DNA from: Saprospirales bacterium
GTDB lineage: Bacteria > Bacteroidota > Bacteroidia > Chitinophagales > Saprospiraceae
Direction: 5' to 3'
DNA: 64,000 nucleotides
Assembly: GCA_016711045.1 (NCBI GenBank)
Contig: JADJTT010000006.1
Span: forward strand, 248,001-312,000
Both the position numbers and the translations under genes were made by a program. The first letter of the stretch is position 1, and each line of letters starts with the position of its first letter. The notes beneath the pieces were generated by a model that saw nothing but the letters and a program-made list of their open reading frames with translations, was not told where the DNA came from and ran no database searches. This document shows positions 50,641 to 59,113 of the stretch, piece by piece.

Positions 50641-51978
50641 TTATTTTATCCGCAATTGTTGTCCGATAGTGATCAGGTTGCCGGTCAGCCCGTTGAGTTG
50701 GCGGATGGCCTCTACGGTAGTGTTGTATCGTTTGGACAAGCTGTACAAGGTGTCGCCGGCCTGTACGGTGTGAAATACCATGGCAGGTTCATTCATGTCT
50801 GGGGCTGGGGGCGTCACCATGGGAGGAGGCTCCACCGGCAGCTCGTTTACCGGGGCTATATCGACGGGTTTTGGCGGTATGATGGGCGGAGGGGGAGGAG
50901 GCGTTTTCTCGGGCACAGGTTTTTCAATCACCTCGCCGAAAGGATCCTCTTCCGGGGGCCAGGCGAAGTCGTCGATGTCGATCACGTCTGGATAGGGGGT
51001 CTTATTGATAACTTCAGAAACCAGTTTTGGGCGGTCCTCTTCTTTTTTGACCCTGCCTCTGAGCAAAATTCGCTCGCCTTCTGCCGGTTGTGAATTGGCA
51101 GGCAAGCGGTTTTTCTTATAGAGTTTTTCCAGCTTGACCCCGTATAGCTGGGCGATATCGTACATCGTTTCTTCTGCTTTGACATAGTGAATTTTGCGGT
51201 CTCCGCGGTAGCTGTTGCGTTTGGGTTCGAGAAATACGCGGTCTCCTTTTTTCAGGGGCGTATTGGGTTTGGTCAGCATTTCGTTGTACTGTAGGACCTT
51301 GAATACATCTCTGCCCGTTCGTTCTGCGATACTGGCGGGGGTATCACCCTCGGCGGCAATTACTACATCGATATCGTTGACCTGAAATATGCCGATGAGC
51401 ATGTCTTCGTAGGTATTTTCTACCACGTTGACGAAGGGGTCGACAACAGGTGGTCGATCGTATTGAAAAAGCTGATATCGCTCAATGATGGCGATCAGCT
51501 TGGAGTCGTAGGTGGCGCTGGTCGCATATCCGGCTTTTTTTAGTCCGCTGGCCCAATTTTTATAATCGAGAGGATCGAGGTGGAAAAGAAATCCATACCG
51601 CCATTCTTTTTTGGGATCCCGCAGGAACTCTGAGTGGGCGATAAAGGAGTCTTCTGGTCGCCGGTAGGACCGGAAGCAGGATTTGATGAGTTTTCCGTTT
51701 TCATCGTAGTCGTCATCTTTTCTGTAATAATCCTTCCCATCCCAGTCGGGGCCACACTTGATGCCAAAATGGTTGTTGGCGTGCTGAGCCAGCTCACTTT
51801 GGCCGGCATTGGATTCCAGGAGCGCCTGAGCGAGTTTGATGCTGGCAGGAATGCCAGCTCGTTCCATCTCCTGGATAGCGATATCTTTATAGTGATCAAT
51901 ATAAGCGCGTTGCGCTTCGGTTTGGGAAGCGGCCAGAAGCGGTATCCAAGAGAGGATCAGCAAGATGCCTATACGCAT
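50641..51978 (-). CDS. Secreted glucosaminidase with three LysM domains
   Basis: The 445-residue peptidoglycan hydrolase has a signal peptide (to about residue 19). A glucosaminidase/FlgJ-like domain (about 22-165) contains the catalytic glutamate region KLAQALLESNAGQSELA and NNHFGIKCG. LysM modules lie near DVVIAAEGDTPASIAERTGR, KIHYVKAEETMYDIAQLYG and FHTVQAGDTLYSLSKRYN, the last at the C terminus. A proline-rich linker (PPPPPPIIPPKP) separates modules 2 and 3. It probably cleaves between GlcNAc and MurNAc during wall remodelling. Confidence 0.92.
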   Translation of the reverse strand: MRIGILLILSWIPLLAASQTEAQRAYIDHYKDIAIQEMERAGIPASIKLAQALLESNAGQSELAQHANNHFGIKCGPDWDGKDYYRKDDDYDENGKLIKSCFRSYRRPEDSFIAHSEFLRDPKKEWRYGFLFHLDPLDYKNWASGLKKAGYATSATYDSKLIAIIERYQLFQYDRPPVVDPFVNVVENTYEDMLIGIFQVNDIDVVIAAEGDTPASIAERTGRDVFKVLQYNEMLTKPNTPLKKGDRVFLEPKRNSYRGDRKIHYVKAEETMYDIAQLYGVKLEKLYKKNRLPANSQPAEGERILLRGRVKKEEDRPKLVSEVINKTPYPDVIDIDDFAWPPEEDPFGEVIEKPVPEKTPPPPPPIIPPKPVDIAPVNELPVEPPPMVTPPAPDMNEPAMVFHTVQAGDTLYSLSKRYNTTVEAIRQLNGLTGNLITIGQQLRIK

Positions 51979-52097
51979 AGGAAGATAGTTTTTCGTTGGG
52001 AATGGGGATAGAAAGGCATTTCAATCGATAAATAACGCAATATTTCGTGAAATATAGTATAAGAAACACCCATTAGTGCACCGCAAATGCATAAATA

Positions 52098-52132
52098 AAA
52101 AAACTCCCGACATCTTGGAAAGAGGCCGGGAG
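52098..52132 (-). terminator. Rho-independent terminator after the S24 repressor gene
   Basis: The stem CTCCCG (52104-52109) with CGGGAG (52127-52132) is followed on the minus strand by seven Ts. It lies 86 bp beyond the stop of the S24 gene. Confidence 0.65.
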
Positions 52133-52217
52133 GGATGGATAAAAAACAGCAGACTACGGTACCACACAGGCCTGAGTGGTCTGGTGATGCCAATATGAAC
52201 GCAAAACGGGAAAATAG

Positions 52218-52949
52218 TTAGAGGTTACTAATTCGCCGGATTACCTTATAGAGCCGGGTGTGAATATTGACCTCTTCGATGAAGGGGTCGTGCTCGAGGT
52301 GGTTGGCGGAAATCAGTTTCAAGTGGGTAACGCGCCCTCCATGGAGGATGCGCTGCGCGTATTTCACCCATACGGAGCCGTTATTTTTGACGGCATAGAT
52401 CTGGTTATCGCGTACCTGGCTAAGGTCTTCCAGTTCGCGGCATACGACCACATCTCCATCGAGGATGAGGGGCTCCATACTATTTCCGTTGATGGGAAAG
52501 GCAACCATTCCGGAGCCGGACAGCCCTGGCAGCGAGAAATAGTCCAGGTTTTCTCCCCGGAACCCATCCACATCCACTGCGGAGCCGGCGAAGGCTTCAG
52601 TAGTAGTGAACAAAATGTTGCCCCGGTAGCCGTGTTCTTCCGGTTCGGAGACGGTTTTGGGAAGGTCGAGCCCGAAGGGGGAACCCATGCCGTCGAGCAT
52701 AAAGGATTCATTGACGCTAAACTCCCGGCAGAATTGGCGTGCCTGGGAATAATTGATGACCCGCTTATCGTCCGGGTTTAGAAAAGCCCGAATGATATGC
52801 CCATAGGCCCGGTTGCCGAGTATTTTCTCCGCAAAGTCGCCCATGCCCTTTCCATTACGGTCGTTCTTTACAATTACACCCCGTGCTTCCAGCATATTGA
52901 AAGCGCGGATAAATCGATCATTTAGTTGCAGCCGGTCTTCACCAATCAT
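52218..52949 (-). CDS. S24/LexA-like repressor with N-terminal helix-turn-helix
   Basis: The 243-residue protein has an N-terminal HTH-like part (about residues 8-90) containing VINYSQARQFCREFSVNESF. A self-cleaving S24 domain follows, with the catalytic Ser157 (GNSMEPLILDGD) and Lys196 (VWVKYAQR), 39 residues apart as in LexA/CI. The S24 ensemble suggests autocleavage under DNA damage, or simply a CI-like fold. It is divergent from parA across a 268-bp spacer, so it may regulate the parA operon. No phage genes are nearby, so a stand-alone chromosomal regulator is the better reading. Confidence 0.88.
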   Translation of the reverse strand: MIGEDRLQLNDRFIRAFNMLEARGVIVKNDRNGKGMGDFAEKILGNRAYGHIIRAFLNPDDKRVINYSQARQFCREFSVNESFMLDGMGSPFGLDLPKTVSEPEEHGYRGNILFTTTEAFAGSAVDVDGFRGENLDYFSLPGLSGSGMVAFPINGNSMEPLILDGDVVVCRELEDLSQVRDNQIYAVKNNGSVWVKYAQRILHGGRVTHLKLISANHLEHDPFIEEVNIHTRLYKVIRRISNL

Positions 52950-53217
52950 AAAAAGATGGGTTTTTGTTTGGAAAAGTCATCAGGAGGATGAATTTTGTTG
53001 CAAGATAAAACAAATCAGTTTACCTCGCAAGGGAACTTAAAAAAAAATGTTCGATTTAGAAGACTTATTTACCCGGCATTCGCCTGAAAGGCTAAATGTA
53101 ACAGGAGTTTTCAACGTTTCGTTTTAAAAGAGTGAAAGAGAGGGAGTGAAGGGTGAAGAGAATTTTGTATCTTTACGTTGGAAAACTAATTTCACGAAAC
53201 AGATTTTTGAAACACTT

Positions 53218-54006
53218 ATGGGTAAAGTCATTTCACTGCTCAACCACAAGGGCGGTGTGGGAAAAACCACCAGCACCATAAATATAGGAGCCGGATTAGT
53301 AGCATTGGGAAAGAAAGTATTGCTGGTAGACCTCGATCCACAGGCTAATCTTACCTTGTCACTCGGTATCCCCAGGCAGAAGGTTACGATCTATGAATCC
53401 CTGCGGGGCGATTCGGAACTGATCCCTTATACCGTTAAACCGAATCTGGACGTCATTATCTCTTCACTTGATCTCTCCGGGGCCGAAATGGAACTCATCA
53501 ATGAAGCGGGACGTGAATACCTGCTGCGTGAATTGTTTGAGCCGGTGGTGGGGGAGTACGACTTCATCCTCATCGATTGTCCGCCCTCCCTGGGTCTGCT
53601 GACGCTCAACGCCCTGACCAGTAGCCATTTTATCATTATTCCCCTCCAAACGGAGTTTCTGGCCCTTCAGGGACTTACCAAGATCAAGCAGGTGATCGAT
53701 AAAGTGCGGGTACGGCTCAATAAAAGTGTCCATATCATCGGCGTCGTAGCTACTATGTACGACTCCCGCAAGATCCTCAACAGAGATGTGGTCGATACGA
53801 TTAAGAAGTTTTTTGGAAAGCGGGTCTTCGAAACCATGATCCGCGATAATATCTCCCTGGCAGAGGCGCCTTCGAAACGTGTAGATATTTTTGAATACAG
53901 CCCCGGCAGTATCGGCGCACAGGATTACCTGGCGCTGAGCAAAGAAATACTCGAACGGGTTGAAAATGGCGTGCTTAAAGAAGAATCGGAACCATCCGGA
54001 GAATAA
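53218..54006 (+). CDS. ParA family partition ATPase
   Basis: This deviant Walker-type ATPase moves DNA or protein cargo on the nucleoid. The 262-residue protein has the P-loop KGGVGKTTST (residues 11-20), LVDLDPQANLT and DYDFIL-like strand EYDFILIDCPPSLGLLTLNA. The C-terminal half includes GVVATMYDSRKILNRDVVD. It resembles Soj-type ParA, lacking an N-terminal DNA-binding domain. The start ATG at 53218 begins MGKVISLLNHK. An upstream in-frame start adds 24 unsupported residues. The partner downstream is not a ParB but a ribbon-helix-helix-like protein, 2 bp away. Confidence 0.93.
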   Translation: MGKVISLLNHKGGVGKTTSTINIGAGLVALGKKVLLVDLDPQANLTLSLGIPRQKVTIYESLRGDSELIPYTVKPNLDVIISSLDLSGAEMELINEAGREYLLRELFEPVVGEYDFILIDCPPSLGLLTLNALTSSHFIIIPLQTEFLALQGLTKIKQVIDKVRVRLNKSVHIIGVVATMYDSRKILNRDVVDTIKKFFGKRVFETMIRDNISLAEAPSKRVDIFEYSPGSIGAQDYLALSKEILERVENGVLKEESEPSGE

Positions 54007-54008
54007 TA

Positions 54009-54485
54009 TTGTTGGATTTTCAGTTTTTAACCGTGGGTAAGAAAAAATTAAAAGACGGTCTGGAAAGCCTCTTCCTGGATATACAGGAAGATTCCCTGTC
54101 CAAAGAAAGCCCCCTGCTGTTCGAAACCGACCAGCAGAAGGAGGCTTCCACCCAGACGGGGAGACATTTGCCGGGAAAACACTTCTCCGACGAACTGGAA
54201 CTCTTTTTTCAGGAAGCACTGCAGGAAGAGCATATTTCCGACCAGCCCCGACGCACTTCCAAACCGAAAGACGGACTGGATGCCCTCATCCGGCGCACCA
54301 TTGAAACGGGAGAGATGGAGCTTCTCTACGACGGAACCAAAAAACGGATCGCTTTTTCTTTTAATGAAGAGGATATCACCAAACTCAAAAAGATCGCCCG
54401 AATGGAGAAAACCCTGCTGAAAGATATGATCGCCAGGGTCGTAGCCGATTATATTAAAGAATACGAGCAAAAGACCAAATTGTAA
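54009..54485 (+). CDS. Ribbon-helix-helix-like protein paired with ParA
   Basis: The 158-residue product (TTG start at 54009; a GTG at 54033 giving GKKKLKDGLESLF is an alternative) has two short repeats of the type KDGLxSL (KLKDGLESLF and KPKDGLDALI). These resemble the KGLDALI stretch of ParB N termini that contacts ParA. The C-terminal 45 residues (KRIAFSFNEEDITKLKKIAR then MEKTLLKDMIARVVADYIKE) look like a ribbon-helix-helix DNA-binding unit. The gene is coupled to parA. By inference it acts as the centromere-binding or adaptor partner. The function is untested and no parS repeat was found. Confidence 0.6.
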   Translation: MLDFQFLTVGKKKLKDGLESLFLDIQEDSLSKESPLLFETDQQKEASTQTGRHLPGKHFSDELELFFQEALQEEHISDQPRRTSKPKDGLDALIRRTIETGEMELLYDGTKKRIAFSFNEEDITKLKKIARMEKTLLKDMIARVVADYIKEYEQKTKL

Positions 54486-54517
54486 AAATAGCAGAGGCCG
54501 CAGCCCCTGCTATTTTT
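54484..54517 (+). terminator. Rho-independent terminator after the parA operon
   Basis: The arms AAAAATAGCAG (54484-54494) and CTGCTATTTTT (54507-54517) pair around a partially complementary GC loop and end in a T-run directly after the stop codon. The next gene starts 19 bp further. Confidence 0.8.
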
Positions 54518-54535
54518 TAATAAACGTTGTCACCC

Positions 54536-56187
54536 ATGAAAACAATCTTACCCCTGCTGGTGCTGCTGCACAGCGTCTTCCTCCTTTCTGCCCAATCATC
54601 CGCGCTGCGGGTTTATGAGATTTTGCAGGAAAACTGCGTAACCTGCCACAACAATGCCACTCCCGAGGCCGGACTCGATATGGAGGGCGCCGGAGCTACC
54701 CTCCAGGAAAAAGCCCTGGATGTGTACAACAACCTGGTCAACGTTACCCCCGCCAATTCATATGCCGCCGCACAGGGGTATAAATATATCTACCCGGGCC
54801 GACCAGATAAAAGCCTGCTTTTCCGAAAAGTCAATCAGGGACTGGACCCTTCCCTCGTGCTGCACGCCGACGAAGGCTCCCCATGCCTTTTTACAGCAAT
54901 CCGATCACCAATCTGGAAAAAGAACTCATTCGCCAGTGGGTGCTCTTCGGCGCCCCGGCTACCGGTACCGTCGTGGATGAGCAAATACTGGTCGATTACT
55001 ATGCCGGGCAAGGCGAAACCAGCTTTCCGACACCTCCTCCCGCTCCGGCGCCCGGCGAAGGATTTCAGATCAAGATCGGTCCTTTCTACCTGGCTCCTGC
55101 CGGACAGGCCGGCGGCGAACTGGAATATTTCCTCAAGTACGAGCTCGATCTGCCCGAGGACCTGGAAGTCGATCGCCTGGATATCAAAATGTCCGGATTT
55201 TCACACCACTTTATCCTATATAATTACACCAGCCAGGCTGCTGCCAATAATATACCCCCAGGATTGCGGACCGAATCCTATCACCAGGATATCGGCCTGT
55301 TTGCCGCTGTGCAGGAAGCCACCGACCTGGACCTGCCCCAGGGTACCGCCTTTTTTTGGGATAAGAACCTGGTGCTGGATCTCAACTCGCATTATATCAA
55401 TTACCTGGCAGGGCTGGTCTATCAGGCGGAGGCCTATGTCAATGTATATACGCAACCGGCAGGATCTGCCGCTCAGGAAATGCAGACCACGCTCCTGGCC
55501 AATACGAATATATACATTCCCAATAACGGCGATCTGGTCACCAAAACCCAGGTCATCAACTACAACCTCGGGGAGGTATACCTTTGGGGCATGATGGGGC
55601 ATACCCATAAATACGGAGAAGGGTATAAGGTGTATGAGCGGGTACTCGGCACCCAGGGCGATCTGATCTACAACGGAGCCTGCCCGCAGGGCATCCCCGA
55701 CTGTGTATCGCCTTTTTTCGATTATCAGCACATCCCCATGCGGTATTTTGAGCCGCTCCGGCCTGTAGTGATGAATACAGTCAATGGGCTTATCCACGAG
55801 GCTTCATGGATCAATGATGGACCCGACCCCGTCTGGTTTGGACCCACTTCCTCGGATGAAATGATGGTGCTCGTCATGATGTATACCCTGGATTCTACAG
55901 GGGTGGTGATCGCCGGAGATGGGGCATTGCCCCCGCAGGAAGCGCCTGTCACAGCTGTCAACCCCAATCCGGTGCAGGACCAGGCTTTGTTAACCCTGCC
56001 CGATAGCTGGGGCAACGCCACTTTCCGGCTTTACAATGCCGCAGGTGTATTGCAACGGGAAGTAAAAGAAATCCACACGCCTGAATGGACCTTCGAACGC
56101 GGAGACCTTTCGGATGGCATTTATTTCTTCCGATTAGAGGATGCTTCCGGGCAGTATTCTTCCGGAAAACTGGTCCTCCAGCGGTGA
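54536..56187 (+). pseudogene. Cytochrome c/copper-monooxygenase-like T9SS cargo protein, frameshifted
   Basis: A secreted protein of about 550 residues is split over two frames. Frame 1 starts at 54536 with a signal peptide (ending LLSAQ). It contains a haem c motif (NCVTCHNN). It runs to HADEGSP, where the second frame resumes with MPFYSNPITNLEKELIRQW. Adding one C to the four-C run at 54879-54882 joins them. The middle part resembles the Cu type II ascorbate-dependent monooxygenases, with a His pair (GFSHHFILYNY) and an HxH (MGHTHKYGEG) followed by Met-rich segments. The C terminus (VNPNPVQDQA, FRLYNAAGVL, LSDGIYFFRL, SSGKLVLQR) is a type A T9SS sorting domain. Export to the surface by the PorQ-containing system is likely. 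The substrate is unknown. Confidence 0.8.
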
Positions 56188-56375
56188 TAATAAATGCTTA
56201 AACATGTTATCCTGAATTCCAAAATTGAGCTAACAACTCTGCAGTTCTAGCTCATCCCCGCTCCCTTCTTTTTCTCCAAAGAGAAGGGGGCGTTTTGAGC
56301 ATTCTGACCATTGTCCAGGTCTATTCCTCGAATTGTTGAGGAAAATTGCTTCTATTTTTGGCGTAGGCAAGGCTG

Positions 56376-56559
56376 TTGTCCCCCGCTGGCGGGGGTAGGG
56401 GGTGGAATTTCCTATCGTCACTCTTTTTTCTTTCTTCGTGCAGCTCCCATTTGACATGTTTTTTGTTGCGGAGGGAACTCCATCAATGTGCAAGGGAATA
56501 GAGATATGCTGAAAAATGAAGTAGTAGTTCCACCCCCAACCCCCGCCAGCGGGGGACAA
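56376..56559. mobile_element. Non-coding 184-bp element with 32-bp terminal inverted repeats (MITE-like)
   Basis: The ends 56376-56407 and 56528-56559 are inverted copies with 31 of 32 matches. They have a GC-rich core (CCCCCGCTGGCGGGGG, itself a palindrome). The interior has no reading frame of note. No flanking target duplication was recognised. It is the main content of the 525-bp gap between the cytochrome gene and the PAP2 gene. The stretch 56188-56375 shows nothing nameable beyond a small stem around 56272-56290. Confidence 0.6.
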
Positions 56560-56655
56560 GATCGTGCAAAACCCAAATTTTTAGCAATTTTCCTGAACAA
56601 AGAACAAGAAAAGCGAAAAGTTTCACCCCCACTACAAGATTAGTTGGAGGGGAGG

Positions 56656-56693
56656 TGAGTCAAAAAGCCGGGCTTAAAACCCGGGATGACTCA
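56656..56693 (+). promoter_or_regulatory. Hairpin just before the PAP2 start region
   Basis: The outer arms TGAGTCA (56656-56662) and TGACTCA (56687-56693) and the inner arms CCGGG/CCCGG form a stem. Its 3' arm ends on the A of the ATG at 56693. That would hide this start codon, while the ATG at 56714 stays free. A leader-RNA role is possible but untested. Confidence 0.4.
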
Positions 56694-56713
56694 TGTTTTT
56701 AAATTTCTTTACC

Positions 56714-57529
56714 ATGCGTTTTTTGTGGATCGCCTTATGCTTGTCATACACCCTAGCCTTGTCAGGCCAACCCTATACACTGGATTGGAAACGGGAGTCC
56801 TGGATCGGGGGCGTCGGACTGACCATTCTCGCCGTCGACATCGGGCTCCATCAGTCGATGCAACCCTTGAGCGTAGCCGATATCGCCCAATTAGATGCCC
56901 GGGATGTTTTCTGGCCGGATCGGTCTGCTATCGACAATAATTCTGCCGCAGCCAACCGGAGAAGCAACATTGCCCAATGGAGCTCTTTTGTGATGGCTGG
57001 AATGGTATCCGGAGGGCTGGTGGGCCAATCCTATCGTCAGGAAGGTAAGGCGGCCTTCTTTCACGAAGGGTTTATCGTAGGTGTCATGCTGGCGGAAACA
57101 AACCTCCTTGCGCTCGACGGCACCTATTTGATGAAAGGCAGTGTGCGCCGCCCCCGGCCCTACGTGTACAATGCTCAAGTCTCTATTGATCGGAAAACCA
57201 CCACAGAGGCCCGGCGTTCGTTCTTCTCCGGGCATACCTCCCTTGCTGCCGCAAATACTTTTTTTGCCGCATCCGTCTTTTCCGGGTATTTTCCTGAAAG
57301 CAGGTGGAAACCCCTGGTGTGGGGGGTAGCCATAGCGCTCCCCGCCTGGACCGGGGTGGAGCGCGTGCTTGCCGGCAAGCATTTCCCTACCGATGTGTTA
57401 GCAGGCTATGCTTTTGGTGCTTTCACGGGGTGGTTGGTACCCCGGTTGCATCGCCAGCAGGGAAACTTGGATGTTCGTCCTTTTTCCGGGGGCGAGTCGA
57501 TAGGCCTGGAAATGTCGTTGGTTTTTTAA
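56714..57529 (+). CDS. PAP2-family phosphatase, secreted or membrane type
   Basis: Type 2 phosphatidic acid phosphatase family members remove phosphate from lipid or nucleotide phosphates. The 271-residue product begins with a signal peptide (MRFLWIALCLSYTLALSGQ). It shows all three PAP2 motifs: KGSVRRPRPYVYN, FFSGHTSLAA and RVLAGKHFPTDVLAGY. The ATG at 56714 is preferred to 56693 because the signal peptide starts there and the earlier ATG lies in a hairpin. It is followed by paaK 73 bp away. The substrate is unknown; undecaprenyl-pyrophosphate or phosphatidic acid are usual options. Confidence 0.88.
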   Translation: MRFLWIALCLSYTLALSGQPYTLDWKRESWIGGVGLTILAVDIGLHQSMQPLSVADIAQLDARDVFWPDRSAIDNNSAAANRRSNIAQWSSFVMAGMVSGGLVGQSYRQEGKAAFFHEGFIVGVMLAETNLLALDGTYLMKGSVRRPRPYVYNAQVSIDRKTTTEARRSFFSGHTSLAAANTFFAASVFSGYFPESRWKPLVWGVAIALPAWTGVERVLAGKHFPTDVLAGYAFGAFTGWLVPRLHRQQGNLDVRPFSGGESIGLEMSLVF

Positions 57530-57602
57530 CCATTTTCCGTACTTTTAGTGCTCGTTCCAATGTCGCCCATTGCTATTTCTTCATCTGCATTAAAACTAGC
57601 AT

Positions 57603-58907
57603 ATGTTGTTCCAACCCGACATGGAGACCCTCCCCCTCGAAAAACTTCGTTCCCTCCAAAGTGAGCGTATACGCAACCTGGTTGCCTATGTGTATGACCG
57701 CGTCCCTTTTTACAAAAAACAACTCGACGAACACGGTATCAAACCTTCGGATATCAAAGGCATAGGAGATATCCATAAGTTGCCTTTTACCGTAAAAACC
57801 GATCTTAGGGATAATTATCCTTTCGACCTCTTTGCCGTGCCCATGTCGGAAGTGATCCGTATCCATGCCTCAAGTGGCACCACAGGCAAGCCCACGGTGG
57901 TAGGTTATTCCAGAAAAGACATCAATATCTTTTCCGAAGTCGTGGCCCGGTCTTTGGCCGCTGCGGGTTGCCGGCCCGGCATGAAATTGCAAAATGCATA
58001 CGGCTACGGGTTGTTTACCGGTGGGTTGGGGCTGCACTACGGGGCAGAAAAACTGGGTATGGCCGTCATCCCGGTTTCCGGAGGGATGACCGACCGGCAG
58101 ATCATGCTGCTGCGCGATTTTCAGCCGGAGGCCATGAGCTGTACGCCCTCCTATGCACAAACCCTGGCCGAAGAATTTGCCAAGCGCGATATTCCCCTCG
58201 ACAGCATCAATCTGAAGATCGGGATCCTGGGTGCGGAGCCCTGGACGGAATCCATCCGCAAACAGGTGGAAGCCGGATTGCACCTCGATGCCGTTAATAT
58301 CTACGGATTGAGCGAGATCATGGGGCCGGGTGTATCGAATGAAGATATTGATGAAAAAGGAACCGGCAGTTATATCTGGGAAGACCACTTCTTCCCGGAG
58401 ATCGTCAATAAAGATACCGGCGAGCCCCTGCCGGAAGGCGAATTTGGGGTGCTGGTCTTTACTACCCTGACGAAGGAAGCCATGCCTCTGTTGCGGTATT
58501 GGACCAATGATATCACCAATATTTACTACGAACATTCCTATAAACGCACCCATATCAAGATGGGACCCATCCGGGGTCGGGCAGATGACATGCTCATCAT
58601 CCGGGGCGTCAATTTATTCCATACACAAGTGGAGGAAGTGATCCAGCATTTTCCAGATCTGTCTCCCTATTACCAGCTGGTAGTCACCCGGGAAGGCAAC
58701 ATGGATGAAGTGGAAGTGCGGGTGGAGACCAGTCCCGAGATGAACCACGCCGAAAACATGGAAGGTATAAAAGGCAACCTTCGCAAGAAGATCAAAGACA
58801 ATATTGGGTTGTCCATGAAAATCACGCTGGAAGAACCGGGCGTTATCCCGCGCAGCGAAGGCGGCAAATTGAGCCGTATCGTGGATAAGCGGAAGGTGTA
58901 TTCCTGA
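57603..58907 (+). CDS. paaK: Phenylacetate--CoA ligase
   Basis: PaaK activates phenylacetate to phenylacetyl-CoA with ATP. The 434-residue adenylate-forming enzyme has IHASSGTTGKPTVVGYS (P-loop-like), the segment NAYGYGLFTGGLGLHYGAE, YGLSEIMGPGVS, and the C-terminal hinge GRADDMLIIRGVNLFHTQVE. The final lysine region is RSEGGKLSRIVDKRKVY. The length and motifs match the family. It stands without the rest of the paa pathway in this window. It lies just upstream of an aromatic amino acid lyase gene, which may be linked in aromatic degradation. Confidence 0.95.
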   Translation: MLFQPDMETLPLEKLRSLQSERIRNLVAYVYDRVPFYKKQLDEHGIKPSDIKGIGDIHKLPFTVKTDLRDNYPFDLFAVPMSEVIRIHASSGTTGKPTVVGYSRKDINIFSEVVARSLAAAGCRPGMKLQNAYGYGLFTGGLGLHYGAEKLGMAVIPVSGGMTDRQIMLLRDFQPEAMSCTPSYAQTLAEEFAKRDIPLDSINLKIGILGAEPWTESIRKQVEAGLHLDAVNIYGLSEIMGPGVSNEDIDEKGTGSYIWEDHFFPEIVNKDTGEPLPEGEFGVLVFTTLTKEAMPLLRYWTNDITNIYYEHSYKRTHIKMGPIRGRADDMLIIRGVNLFHTQVEEVIQHFPDLSPYYQLVVTREGNMDEVEVRVETSPEMNHAENMEGIKGNLRKKIKDNIGLSMKITLEEPGVIPRSEGGKLSRIVDKRKVYS

Positions 58908-58930
58908 TCTAATGAGTTGCCTGGCCACGG

Positions 58931-58965
58931 AACCCTGACAGACCATGACGTTTGTCAGGGTTTTT
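58931..58965 (+). terminator. Rho-independent terminator after paaK
   Basis: The arms AACCCTGACA (58931-58940) and TGTCAGGGTT (58953-58962) are followed by Ts, 23 bp after the paaK stop. The segment ATGACGTTTGTCA (58945-58957) is repeated inverted at 58989-59001. Confidence 0.8.
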
Positions 58966-59046
58966 CTATGAATAGGGCCCCCAAATGATGACAAACGTCA
59001 TCTCATATCCCGTTTAGGATTGCCAATTTTGGGGCGAAAAAATAAT

Positions 59047-59093
59047 ATTGCCGCCGCAGGGGTAGGGCTCGCCCCTACCCCTGCGGCGGCAAT
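59047..59093. repeat. 47-bp palindrome between paaK and the lyase gene
   Basis: Perfect 21-bp arms (59047-59067 and 59073-59093) surround CTCGC. It starts ATTGCCGCCG and has a GC-rich apex. It is 20 bp upstream of the next start codon and has no T-run. Confidence 0.85.
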
Positions 59094-59113
59094 CAAATAA
59101 ACCAGATTAGAAT

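Noticed and set aside
52218..54485. Prophage or plasmid remnant
   Set aside because: S24 and ParA genes can suggest this, but no integrase, replication or structural genes are present and the flanks are chromosomal genes.
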